This document shows, one piece after another, positions 8,787-16,940 of a DNA stretch of 64,000 bases. The notes beneath the pieces are model-generated. The model was given only the letters and a program-made list of their open reading frames with translations, made no database searches and was not told the DNA's origin. Origin of the DNA: Ignavibacteriales bacterium. Its GTDB lineage: Bacteria; Bacteroidota; Ignavibacteria; UBA10030. Both the position numbers and the translations under genes were made by a program. The DNA lies in assembly GCA_016192345.1 (NCBI GenBank), contig JACPUH010000083.1:1-64000 (forward strand), written 5' to 3'. How positions within the stretch are numbered: the stretch's first letter is position 1; every line of letters begins with the position of its first letter.

Positions 8787-9926
8787 ATGGCCTTTTCCAC
8801 CAAAGCAGTCCACGCCGGCATTGAACCCGATCCGACCACCGGCTCGATCATGACCCCGATTCACCTTACCTCGACGTACGTCCAGGAGGAACTCGGGAAG
8901 AACAAGGGGTATGAATATTCACGGGTCTCCAACCCCACACGAACCGTCCTGGAGAGGAGCATTGCCGCGCTGGAGAACGGGACCGAGGGCCTGGCGTTTG
9001 CCTCCGGGATGGCGGCAGAAACCGCGATCTTCCATCTCCTCCAAGCGGGCGATCATGTGGTTGTGTCGCACAACGTATACGGCGGCACCTACCGGCTCGG
9101 GAAGCTTGTGCTCAACAGTTTTAACCTGGATTTCGAGTTTGTCGATACGACGGATATCCGAACGTTGAAAGCGGCGCTCAAGCCCAACACCAGGATGGTC
9201 TTTATCGAGACACCAACAAACCCGACCATGGAGATTACCGACCTCGCGGCGGTTGTCAAGCTCTGCAGGGCGAGAAAACTCATCTCCATCGTGGATAATA
9301 CGTTCGCTACCCCCTACCTCCAGAACCCCCTGGACATGGGAATCGACATCGTGGTTCATAGTGCGACCAAGTACCTGAATGGCCACAGTGATATGCTGGG
9401 AGGACTGATCGTTCTGAAGGATAAGGCCCTTGCCGAACGGCTCCGGTTCATTCAGAAATCGACAGGGGGTATCTTGAGCCCCTTCGATGCCTGGCAGTGT
9501 TTGCGCGGCATAAAAACCCTTGCCGTACGGATGGACCGCCACACCATGAACGCCATGGAAATTGCCCTCTTCCTGAACAAACAGCGGAAGGTGAAACGGG
9601 TTAACTATCCCGGCCTTATTTCCCACCCTCAACACCGGCTGGCGCAAAAACAAATGCGCGGGTTCGGCGGGATGATCTCCTTCGATCTCGGCAGTCTGGA
9701 CAATGCGAGAAAATTCCTGAAATCGGTCCGTCTGTGCGCTCTGGCGGAAAGTCTAGGGGGAGTCGAAACTCTTATTTCCCATCCCGCAACGATGACCCAT
9801 GCCTCCGTACCTGTCGAGGAGCGGGAGCGCATCGGCGTCACTGACGGGCTTGTGAGAATTTCTGTGGGAATTGAGGATCTCGAAGATCTTCTCGCCGACC
9901 TGAAACAGGCTCTGGCCAAGATCTGA
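8787..9926 (+). CDS. Cystathionine gamma-lyase/gamma-synthase family PLP enzyme
   Basis: Cys/Met-metabolism PLP enzyme of 379 residues. The PLP lysine is K195 in SATKYLNGHSD; the fold I signature includes YSRVSNPTR and ETPTNP, and the C-terminal part has SLGGVETLISHPA, where the residue context fits gamma-lyases and gamma-synthases. Next to cystathionine beta-synthase it most likely splits cystathionine to cysteine, 2-oxobutyrate and ammonia, completing homocysteine-to-cysteine conversion. A gamma-synthase or methionine gamma-lyase role cannot be excluded from sequence alone. AGGAG precedes the ATG by eight bases. Confidence 0.9.
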   Translation: MAFSTKAVHAGIEPDPTTGSIMTPIHLTSTYVQEELGKNKGYEYSRVSNPTRTVLERSIAALENGTEGLAFASGMAAETAIFHLLQAGDHVVVSHNVYGGTYRLGKLVLNSFNLDFEFVDTTDIRTLKAALKPNTRMVFIETPTNPTMEITDLAAVVKLCRARKLISIVDNTFATPYLQNPLDMGIDIVVHSATKYLNGHSDMLGGLIVLKDKALAERLRFIQKSTGGILSPFDAWQCLRGIKTLAVRMDRHTMNAMEIALFLNKQRKVKRVNYPGLISHPQHRLAQKQMRGFGGMISFDLGSLDNARKFLKSVRLCALAESLGGVETLISHPATMTHASVPVEERERIGVTDGLVRISVGIEDLEDLLADLKQALAKI

Positions 9927-9938
9927 TTGTTTCTTCCC

Positions 9939-9970
9939 GGGGGAGCCGTGCAACAAGGCTCCCCTCCCCG
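9939..9970 (+). terminator. Possible hairpin terminator after the gamma-lyase gene
   Basis: An 8-bp perfect stem (GGGGAGCC / GGCTCCCC) with a 9-base loop lies just after the stop codon. The following T content is weak, so termination strength is uncertain. Confidence 0.45.
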
Positions 9971-10006
9971 CTCCTTATTTCTTCCAAACCCACTTGAGAT
10001 AGAGCC

Positions 10007-11695
10007 ATGAAAAAACTCTTACTTCTCTTCTTTATTGCTTGCTTGACAACCGCCCACAGTCAGCTCCTTCCACCGGACGAACAGTGGGTGGAGCAAACTC
10101 TGGGCAGCATGAAGCTCGACGAAAAAATCGGACAGTTGTTCGTACCGGTCCACACAACAATGGATCGCACCAGTGCGTGGATCCGTAACCATCATATCGG
10201 GGGACTCTGGTTTGCCCGGGTGGAGGCAAAAGCCATTGCGGCCGAACTCAACGCGCTTCAACAAATTTCCAAAGTTCCCCTGCTGGTGACCGTCGATTTT
10301 GAAAAAGGGGCCGGGACGTACGTTGACGGAGCAACGGACTTTCCGATCAATATGGCCCTCGGAGCTTCGAGGGATCCCGCTCTCGTCTACCAGGCTGCCA
10401 CCGTAACCGCAAGGGAAGCCCGCGCACTGGGCGTGCATGTCAACTTTGCCCCGGTGATGGATGTCAATAATAACCCGAAGAACCCGGTCATCAACACCCG
10501 ATCGTACGGCGAGAATCCGCAACTGGTCGCAACGCTTGCGGAAGCGGCTATCCGGGGGTATCAGGATCATGGGTTGCTTGCGACCGGTAAACACTTCCCC
10601 GGCCACGGAAACACGGGGACCGATTCCCATGCCCACCTTGGTGTTGTTTCGAGCGATCGGCAGGAATTCGAGTCTGTTGAGTTGCTGCCGTACAAGGAGG
10701 TCCTTCAACGCTCAAAACCCTCAGCGATCATGACGGCGCACCTCTGGATCAGGGCGGTCGACAACGACACCATCCCGGCCACGCTCTCCCCCAATGCCAT
10801 GAGCGGACTGTTGCGCCAACGACTCAACTTCGATGGGGTGATCTACACGGATGCGATGGTGATGGGAGGAATTACGACGCGCTACCCGTACGACGTCGCT
10901 ACGGTCAAGGCCATTCAGGCCGGCTGCGACGTCATCCTCTTCCCTGGGAACCTCGAACTGGGGATTCTCGCGATCAAGAACGCCCTGGCAAAAGGAGACC
11001 TTTCGGAGCAACGCATTGAAGAATCAGTACGAAGAATCCTTCGCATCAAGACTCGAGTCGGCCTTCAGCAGCAGAGGATCGTGGAAATCCCGCAAATCGA
11101 ATCGTTGGTCGGAACTGCAGAGCATTATGCCGTTGCCAAACGCGTGGCAGCCGCTTGCCTCACCCTGGCAAAGGACACGGGAAATTTAATCCCGATCCCC
11201 GCCGCGAAAAAAATCCTGGTACTGACGATGAGCAACAAGGAGGGGAACTCCATGGTGTCGCGTGGACTCGTCTCGTTTCCGGAGGAGGTGAGGAAGCATG
11301 CCGCCACCGTCACTGAATTGCAGCTCTCCGATTCGTTGCGGAACGAGGAGATCGAATCGGCGTTGATCAAAGCGAGGGAAGCGAATATTGTTCTCGTGGG
11401 CGCGTACGTGAAGATCGTGTTGAACAGCGGGACGGTGGACCTCCCGGCCCATCAGACCGCATTTCTCAAGCAGCTTACCGACCGGAACCCGAACACGATC
11501 CTTGTCTCCTTCGGTAATCCATATATCGGTGCGTCGGTTCCCTTCATCCCGACGTACGTGTGCGCGTACGACAATGCCCGGGCATTGCAGGAGACCGCTG
11601 CAGAAGCCCTCTTCGGGAAAACGCCCTTCAGGGGAAAGCTGCCTGTAACAGTCGGTGGAACAATGAACTACGGGGGCGGGATACAGACGCGGTAA
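10007..11695 (+). CDS. nagZ: Secreted GH3 beta-N-acetylhexosaminidase (NagZ-like)
   Basis: Glycoside hydrolase family 3 enzyme that removes beta-linked N-acetylglucosamine, probably from peptidoglycan fragments. A signal peptide (MKKLLLLFFIACLTTAHSQ) predicts a periplasmic or envelope site, unlike cytoplasmic E. coli NagZ. The NagZ hallmark KHFPGHGNTGTDSH (195-208) supplies the catalytic Asp/His pair, and the nucleophile is D282 in IYTDAMVM. At 562 residues it is longer than minimal NagZ (about 340) and carries a C-terminal alpha/beta domain. It converges with a NamZ-like gene, so the two could strip GlcNAc and MurNAc from the same fragments. Confidence 0.9.
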   Translation: MKKLLLLFFIACLTTAHSQLLPPDEQWVEQTLGSMKLDEKIGQLFVPVHTTMDRTSAWIRNHHIGGLWFARVEAKAIAAELNALQQISKVPLLVTVDFEKGAGTYVDGATDFPINMALGASRDPALVYQAATVTAREARALGVHVNFAPVMDVNNNPKNPVINTRSYGENPQLVATLAEAAIRGYQDHGLLATGKHFPGHGNTGTDSHAHLGVVSSDRQEFESVELLPYKEVLQRSKPSAIMTAHLWIRAVDNDTIPATLSPNAMSGLLRQRLNFDGVIYTDAMVMGGITTRYPYDVATVKAIQAGCDVILFPGNLELGILAIKNALAKGDLSEQRIEESVRRILRIKTRVGLQQQRIVEIPQIESLVGTAEHYAVAKRVAAACLTLAKDTGNLIPIPAAKKILVLTMSNKEGNSMVSRGLVSFPEEVRKHAATVTELQLSDSLRNEEIESALIKAREANIVLVGAYVKIVLNSGTVDLPAHQTAFLKQLTDRNPNTILVSFGNPYIGASVPFIPTYVCAYDNARALQETAAEALFGKTPFRGKLPVTVGGTMNYGGGIQTR

Positions 11696-11718
11696 GTGTT
11701 TGGGAGATACCCCACCAA

Positions 11719-11765
11719 GACCTGACAGGTTTCCAAGAAGAAACCGGTGGAAAACCTGTCAGGTC
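11719..11765. terminator. Bidirectional inverted repeat between convergent nagZ and namZ
   Basis: Perfect 14-base arms (GACCTGACAGGTTT and AAACCTGTCAGGTC) separated by 19 bases, lying between two convergent genes. It would form a hairpin in either transcript. The arm itself contains the near-palindrome CCTGACAGG, so it also belongs to the quasi-palindrome class seen elsewhere in the window. Confidence 0.6.
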
Positions 11766-11773
11766 AAGTGTTG

Positions 11774-13006
11774 TCAATACAACAAATATTTGGCGCGGAG
11801 ATTCTCAAACTCTTTCACCTCGGCCTTCCAGGCAGAGACAATCTTCTCCGGGGACTCTCCCGCATCGATCCAGAGCCGGGTGTTGGGAGTTCCGGATAAG
11901 CGGTCAATCGAACCCGGTCGCCATTGGAACTCGGATGGATAGAGCTGTTTGAGGGTTGAGAGCATGTGGATGGCGGTTTTGATCGGTTCAAACGTGTTCC
12001 GGTCCATCACGTTGACGAAGACCCCACCACAGAGGGCCCCTTTGTGTTTCGGATTTGTCGCGGCGCCGGGGATCTCCTTCGGCGTGAATTCGATCGGCTC
12101 GAAGCGGACTCCGGGAAGATTGCGGGAATTCAACTCTTGGGCCCATGGTGCTCCATGAACGTAGGGCGCACCGATGTATTCGAACGGCTTCTCCGTACCC
12201 CGACCCTCCGAAAGATTGGTCCCTTCAAAAAAACACGTCCCGGGATAAACGACCGCACTTGCCAGCGTCGGGATGTTCGGTGATGGCTTCACCCACTTCA
12301 ATCCTGTTTCATCGTACCACTGCGAACGCTTCCACCCTTCCATCCTGATCACGGTCAGTTGGGCCTTGATATGGTTCTTGAGCCAGCCCTCGCCGTTGTA
12401 GAGGGTGGCAAGTTCCCCCATGGTCAGACCATGAGCGATCGGGATCGGGTGCAACCCTACGAAGGAACGGAGCGAATCGAGCCGGATAAATCCCTCCACC
12501 CACGTTCCACGAATCGGGTTGGGGCGATCCAGGACGATATAGGGGATGTTGTTTTCCGCCGCTGCTTCCATGGCATGGGACATGGTGCTTTCGTACGTAT
12601 AGAACCGCGCCCCCACATCGAAAATATCGAACACCAACACATCGACCCCTTGAAGCATTTCCGGAGTCGGTTTATTGATACGCCCGTACAGGGAATAGAC
12701 CTTGGCCCCTGTTTTGCCATCAATGTCGTCCTGGATCTTCGCGCCGGCCGGGGCATCTCCCCGGATGCCATGTTCCGGACCAAACAGCGCAACCAGTTTC
12801 ACCTCCGGGTTCTCTGCCAGCGCATCAGCCAGGTGGCGTCCATCGGCAAGAAGTGCCGAATGGTTCGTCACGAGTCCGACGCGTTTACCTTGGATCATGG
12901 AAAAATGTTTCTGCAGAAGCAGGTCGGCTCCCGAGAGCACTTGAGCCTGCACGGTGAACATCAGTCCTATGGTGAGACCGACAAGGAGTACACTCAAGCG
13001 TTTCAT
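11774..13006 (-). CDS. namZ: Secreted DUF1343 / exo-beta-N-acetylmuramidase (NamZ-like)
   Basis: Member of the DUF1343 family, whose B. subtilis member NamZ removes terminal MurNAc from peptidoglycan fragments. A signal peptide (MKRLSVLLVGLTIGLMFTVQAQ) places it outside the cytoplasm. Family signatures are clear: GKRVGLVTNHSA, FGPEHGIRG, VFDIFDVGARFYTY, LDRPNPIRG and YPGTCFFEGTNLSEGRGT. The 410-residue length is normal. The facing nagZ-like gene suggests shared amino-sugar recovery. Its start lies only 13 bases beyond the T-run of a strong terminator, with AAAGGA as ribosome site, leaving no space for its own promoter in that gap. Confidence 0.9.
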   Translation of the reverse strand: MKRLSVLLVGLTIGLMFTVQAQVLSGADLLLQKHFSMIQGKRVGLVTNHSALLADGRHLADALAENPEVKLVALFGPEHGIRGDAPAGAKIQDDIDGKTGAKVYSLYGRINKPTPEMLQGVDVLVFDIFDVGARFYTYESTMSHAMEAAAENNIPYIVLDRPNPIRGTWVEGFIRLDSLRSFVGLHPIPIAHGLTMGELATLYNGEGWLKNHIKAQLTVIRMEGWKRSQWYDETGLKWVKPSPNIPTLASAVVYPGTCFFEGTNLSEGRGTEKPFEYIGAPYVHGAPWAQELNSRNLPGVRFEPIEFTPKEIPGAATNPKHKGALCGGVFVNVMDRNTFEPIKTAIHMLSTLKQLYPSEFQWRPGSIDRLSGTPNTRLWIDAGESPEKIVSAWKAEVKEFENLRAKYLLY

Positions 13007-13019
13007 GATCGTTCCTTTT

Positions 13020-13053
13020 GAGAAAACAAAAAAGCTGCATCGAGATGCAGCTT
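13020..13053 (-). terminator. Strong intrinsic terminator after the Nudix gene, abutting the namZ leader
   Basis: On the minus strand a perfect 10-bp stem (AAGCTGCATC / GATGCAGCTT) with almost no loop is followed by TTTTTTGTTTT. The stem overlaps the Nudix stop codon, and the T-run ends 13 bases before the namZ ATG. Confidence 0.8.
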
Positions 13054-13594
13054 AGGGTTTCAGAAGAGTTGGTCGAACCAGCGCCCACGCGGCAATCGTC
13101 ATGCCGTCCCAGATTTCCCCCGAACGGATCTTCGCATCGATCTCCTCCGGGGTCAGCAGAGTCTCCTCAAACTGTTCCGTAGCATCCGGTTCGGATTTCG
13201 TCCTTGCCAGCGATCGAGCCACATACACGCGGCAAATCTCGTTGGTCACTCCATTGTAGGGGTTGAACTTCCCCGCAAGCTGAAAGTCACCTGCCTTCAG
13301 ACCGGCCTCTTCCGCAAGCTCCGACGCCGCTGTCCTGATGTAATCGCTCCCTGCTTTCACTCCCCCGGAAGGAAACTCGAGGCTCATTTCATCGCATAAA
13401 TACCGGTACTGCTTCACCATCAGGATCCTTCCGTCATCGAACACGGGAACGACCATGCTGGAGCCGTTGGTGTGGACGTAAAAATATTCCCCCACCTCCC
13501 CACTCGGCAGTTCGAAGGTGTCCTGACGGTACACCCACCAGGGGTTTTTGTAGAGCTCCTTCTCCCCTAATTTTTTCCATTTCGGGATCGCCAT
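13052..13594 (-). CDS. Nudix hydrolase, ADP-sugar pyrophosphatase type
   Basis: Hydrolase of 180 residues acting on nucleoside diphosphates linked to another moiety. The Nudix box is recognisable at SGGVKAGSDYIRTAASEL followed by AEEAGL. The metal-binding glutamates of the ELxEE core are kept, but two consensus positions differ: the first Glu is Ser and the Arg before EL is Ser. The sheet before the box (ILMVKQYRYLCDEMSLEFPSGG) and the tail with an ETLLTPEEID segment fit ADP-ribose pyrophosphatase-like members. The ATG follows the ndk stop codon directly (TAAATG), so the two are coupled. Substrate unknown. Confidence 0.85.
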   Translation of the reverse strand: MAIPKWKKLGEKELYKNPWWVYRQDTFELPSGEVGEYFYVHTNGSSMVVPVFDDGRILMVKQYRYLCDEMSLEFPSGGVKAGSDYIRTAASELAEEAGLKAGDFQLAGKFNPYNGVTNEICRVYVARSLARTKSEPDATEQFEETLLTPEEIDAKIRSGEIWDGMTIAAWALVRPTLLKP

Positions 13595-14014
13595 TTAGAC
13601 CAATTCCGCTCCGGAGAAAAAGAACCCGACTTCGATCTTCCCGTTCTCCACCGAATCCGATCCATGAACAATATTCTCCCCTTTGCTGTCGGCAAAGAGC
13701 TTACGGATCGTCCCGTCTGCTGCCTCTTTCGGGTCGGTCGCACCGATCAGGTTCCGGAACTCACCCACGGCATTCTCCCTCTCCAGGGCAATCGGAACGC
13801 AGGGTCCGCTGGACATAAATCCGACAAGTTCATCATAGAATGGTCGACCTTTGTGCACTGCATAAAAAGCCCCGGCGGTTTGCTGCGTCAGACGGAGTTG
13901 CCTCATGCCGAGGACCTTGAAACCGGCTTTCTGGATGCGGGCGAGAACTTCCCCCTGGAGGTTTTTGCGGACACAATCGGGTTTCAGAATTGCCAGCGTT
14001 CGTTCGACTGCCAT
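13595..14014 (-). CDS. ndk: Nucleoside diphosphate kinase
   Basis: Transfers the gamma-phosphate between NTPs and NDPs through a phosphohistidine. The opening [19 protein letters not shown] and the active-site segment [21 protein letters not shown] with H117 are diagnostic; 139 residues is the family norm. AAAGGAG lies about a dozen bases upstream of the ATG. It heads a two-gene unit with the Nudix gene, both acting on nucleotides. Confidence 0.97.
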   Translation of the reverse strand: MAVERTLAILKPDCVRKNLQGEVLARIQKAGFKVLGMRQLRLTQQTAGAFYAVHKGRPFYDELVGFMSSGPCVPIALERENAVGEFRNLIGATDPKEAADGTIRKLFADSKGENIVHGSDSVENGKIEVGFFFSGAELV

Positions 14015-14084
14015 TACAGCGGTGCTCCTTTCAGATGGATTTTTGTCTTGTAACTGCTCCGTATTTTTTTTACCCGCGAATCTG

Positions 14085-14146
14085 CACGAATCTTCACTAA
14101 ACGAATTATTTCATAATCGATTGGGAGAGATTAGTGAGGATTCGTG
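14085..14146. repeat. Quasi-palindrome (CACGAATCTTCACTAA class)
   Basis: Two 16-base arms, CACGAATCTTCACTAA and TTAGTGAGGATTCGTG, match at 15 of 16 positions in inverted orientation around a 30-base centre. It fills the gap between the herA-like gene's end and ndk and could act as a transcript-end hairpin. Confidence 0.7.
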
Positions 14147-14187
14147 GGTCCTTCTTACATCGGTAATGAATTGATTCCGATCATGGC

Positions 14188-15792
14188 TCAAGCCCGATGC
14201 TGATTCCACCAGCGTTCCATAACGTCGTCCGCCTCTGTGACGGCCCCTTTTTGCTTCCATTTATCGAAGAAAAAGATATCCGAGCTCAACGGCTCCGGGT
14301 TCGGCATATCGACCTGGACGCGCATCGGCATCGGTGCGGAATCTCCGATGATGAGCGCCTCCCCCTGCCGGAGGGTGGGGATCACGGCATCAAGTCCGCT
14401 GAAGGTATCCGGGACAAGCCGGCGAATGTAAGCCTGATCGACCGGATTGAGCAAACGGAGGATGACGAAGTTGTTGCACTGTGAAAGGATCGTCTCGGAA
14501 ATTTCCGAGGGCCGTTGACTGACGATCATACAACTCACCCCGTACTTACGTCCCTCCTTGGCGATGCGCTCCACGGTGAGGCGCGCAGAGGTGGACCCTT
14601 TTGTGTTGGGCGAGAGATAGTTATGCGCCTCCTCGAACACGAGGAGGATGGGGAGGTCCCGACGGTTCGGGTTCCAGAAATTAAAATCAAATGCAACACG
14701 GGCGATGAGCGCCACGATCGTATTCACGATGTCGAACGGGATCGCGCTCATGTCCATGATCGTGATCTTCGACTTGCCGTCCAGACCGAACACCAGGGTC
14801 AATAGTCCTTTGATCGAATCGGTCTCGACACACAACTTCGGCTTGAACATAAACGCATAGCGCGGATCGTTGAGGCGGCTGTTCAGTCGCGTAAGGAACC
14901 GGGAGAATTTTCCGTAATACGGACCCTCCTTCGCTCCACCGGCACCCTGCCCTTTCTCCGTATCCATGAACTGCATCTTGGCACGGACCTCATTGATGTC
15001 ATAGTACACCGGTGAATCGACCGTGATGAAATTTGCCAGGCGGGGGTTCTTGGATTTCTTCGAGGCAAAGACGAGATCCTGCAGCACCGAAGCCTGCGTG
15101 CTCGCGTTGTCATCCCGCTGATCGATCAGCATCTCCACCAACTCGTCGAAGTTCATCAGCCAGTACGGCAACTCTAGCGCGGCAATATCGAAATGCTGGC
15201 ATCCCTCCGGGAAGGCATGTTTATACTCGTTGTGCACGTCGAGGATGACGATATTGGTGTCCGGGTAGGGGACCACCTTCTGGAGGATGGACGAGACCGT
15301 GCACGACTTCCCGGCTCCGCTTGACCCGAGCACCGCAAGGTGCTTCCCGAAGAACTTGTTCGGATCGAGGTATGCACGCTCGCTCTCGAACATGGAAAGC
15401 TGGCCGATGGAGAAGTTGAACTTCTGGTACGTCGAGAAGGCCACCTTGAGGTCCTTCTCCTCCAGCAGGTAGACCGGCATATCGACGGTCGGAAGGATGG
15501 ACACGCCGCTTTCGAATTTTCCTTTTTTCAGGGTCCCGATCAAGGTCACGTTGATCAGGTGCCGCTGGACGACCTTTTCCCCCTCATGGATGTCTCCTTT
15601 CTTAAACTCCGAGACGATCCCAAGGATGAGGATATTCCCGACCGGGATCAGGATGTAGGTGCCGATCTGGCCGATGAAATACGTCTTGTTGCCGATCTTT
15701 TTTGCCAGCGAAGTGATCTCTGCATCGACAACGATGTAGACGAATGAACCGGTCACCTCGCGTATCACGCCGATACGTTTTTCTTCCCACAT
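14188..15792 (-). CDS. HerA/DUF87-family ATPase
   Basis: Hexameric DNA-translocase-type ATPase of 534 residues. The N-terminal beta-barrel (HAS-barrel-like, about 1-115) precedes an ATPase core with Walker A GSSGAGKS (156-163), Walker B ILLVFEEAHNYL near residue 395, and the HerA-type motif CMIVSQRPSEI. In archaea and some bacteria HerA works with the NurA nuclease in end resection; other relatives act in phage defence or plasmid transfer. No nurA-like gene or other defence partner is next to it, and the neighbours are housekeeping genes, so a chromosomal maintenance role is the simplest reading. The exact role is unknown. Confidence 0.88.
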   Translation of the reverse strand: MWEEKRIGVIREVTGSFVYIVVDAEITSLAKKIGNKTYFIGQIGTYILIPVGNILILGIVSEFKKGDIHEGEKVVQRHLINVTLIGTLKKGKFESGVSILPTVDMPVYLLEEKDLKVAFSTYQKFNFSIGQLSMFESERAYLDPNKFFGKHLAVLGSSGAGKSCTVSSILQKVVPYPDTNIVILDVHNEYKHAFPEGCQHFDIAALELPYWLMNFDELVEMLIDQRDDNASTQASVLQDLVFASKKSKNPRLANFITVDSPVYYDINEVRAKMQFMDTEKGQGAGGAKEGPYYGKFSRFLTRLNSRLNDPRYAFMFKPKLCVETDSIKGLLTLVFGLDGKSKITIMDMSAIPFDIVNTIVALIARVAFDFNFWNPNRRDLPILLVFEEAHNYLSPNTKGSTSARLTVERIAKEGRKYGVSCMIVSQRPSEISETILSQCNNFVILRLLNPVDQAYIRRLVPDTFSGLDAVIPTLRQGEALIIGDSAPMPMRVQVDMPNPEPLSSDIFFFDKWKQKGAVTEADDVMERWWNQHRA

Positions 15793-15876
15793 AGGTTGGG
15801 CCTCTTTCGTTTCCAGATCTTACACCGGAAAGACGATTCCTGGGTTGATTCCCGGCACATGCGCCGGGAATACTTT

Positions 15877-16908
15877 TTATCGACGCTTCGCCTTTCTGGT
15901 CGCCGGCTTCTTTTTGCCCAAAGGCTTCCTGGCGGGCTTCCCGGAGAGTTTTTTTCTCGCTGGTTTGGCATCAGACTTCGGTTTGCCGACGGAAGATTGC
16001 CCCTTCTTGAATGCCCTTAACACCCTTTCCATCGTTTCCCCGAGCAGGGCAGGGCTTTCAACGACATGGATACCGGCAGCGCGCATGGCCGCGAATTTCT
16101 CCGCCGCCGTCCCCTTGCCGCCGGAGATAATCGCCCCGGCGTGTCCCATCCGACGCCCCGGGGGAGCCGTCTGCCCGGCGATAAATCCGACCACCGGCTT
16201 CTTCACATGCCTCTTGATATATTCGGCAGCTTCCTCCTCCGCCGTTCCGCCGATCTCGCCGATCATGATCATCGCGTCCGTGCCGGGATCTTCGTTAAAC
16301 AATTTCACCGCATCGATGAACCGGGTCCCGATCACCGGGTCGCCGCCGATCCCGATACAAGTCGATTGGCCTATGCCGCGCTCGGTCAACTGCCAGACCG
16401 CTTCATACGTCAGCGTTCCGCTGCGCGAGATCAATCCCACGCGCCCCGGCTTGTGGATGAAGCCCGGCATGATTCCCACTTTGGCCTGACCCGGCGTAAT
16501 AATGCCCGGACAGTTCGGGCCGATCATCCGCACCTCCTTCACCTTCAGGTATTCGTACACTTTCACCATATCGTTCGCCGGGATCCCTTCGGTGATGGTC
16601 ACCACCAGCGCAACGCCGGCCTCGGCTGCCTCCATAATGGCATCGGCAGCGAATGCGGCCGGGACGAAGATGACCGACACGTTCGCCTTCTCCTTCATCA
16701 CGGCCTCACCCACGGTATTATAGACCGGAACAGGGCGGGCGAGTTTGTCCTTTTCGTTCCCCTGATACATCGTCCCCCCTTTTCCGGGAGTGACGCCGGC
16801 GACAACGTTGGTGCCGTATTCAATCATCTGCTTCGTGTGAAATGTTCCCTCGCCGCCGGTGATGCCCTGCACGACAAGCCGTGTGTTGCTGTCAACAAGT
16901 ACGCTCAT
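15877..16908 (-). CDS. sucD: Succinyl-CoA ligase alpha subunit with a basic C-terminal tail
   Basis: TCA-cycle enzyme subunit that binds CoA and carries the phosphohistidine; the beta subunit gene is not in the window. Residues 1-300 are a standard Suc[16 protein letters not shown] for CoA binding, [12 protein letters not shown], and H256 in GHAGAI as phospho-acceptor. Residues 301-343 form an extra tail rich in Lys, Arg, Pro and Ala ([28 protein letters not shown]) with no counterpart in usual SucD proteins of about 290 residues. The tail resembles histone-H1-like or nucleic-acid-binding extensions. No frameshift is visible; the frame runs on to a normal stop. Confidence 0.93.
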   Translation of the reverse strand: MSVLVDSNTRLVVQGITGGEGTFHTKQMIEYGTNVVAGVTPGKGGTMYQGNEKDKLARPVPVYNTVGEAVMKEKANVSVIFVPAAFAADAIMEAAEAGVALVVTITEGIPANDMVKVYEYLKVKEVRMIGPNCPGIITPGQAKVGIMPGFIHKPGRVGLISRSGTLTYEAVWQLTERGIGQSTCIGIGGDPVIGTRFIDAVKLFNEDPGTDAMIMIGEIGGTAEEEAAEYIKRHVKKPVVGFIAGQTAPPGRRMGHAGAIISGGKGTAAEKFAAMRAAGIHVVESPALLGETMERVLRAFKKGQSSVGKPKSDAKPARKKLSGKPARKPLGKKKPATRKAKRR

Positions 16909-16940
16909 GGGAGTAACTGGAGGAGTGAAGGGTTCAAGAG

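Noticed and set aside
14188-15792. Reading the HerA-like ATPase as part of a phage-defence system
   Set aside because: No nuclease, SIR2, or other defence partner is adjacent; all neighbours are housekeeping genes.
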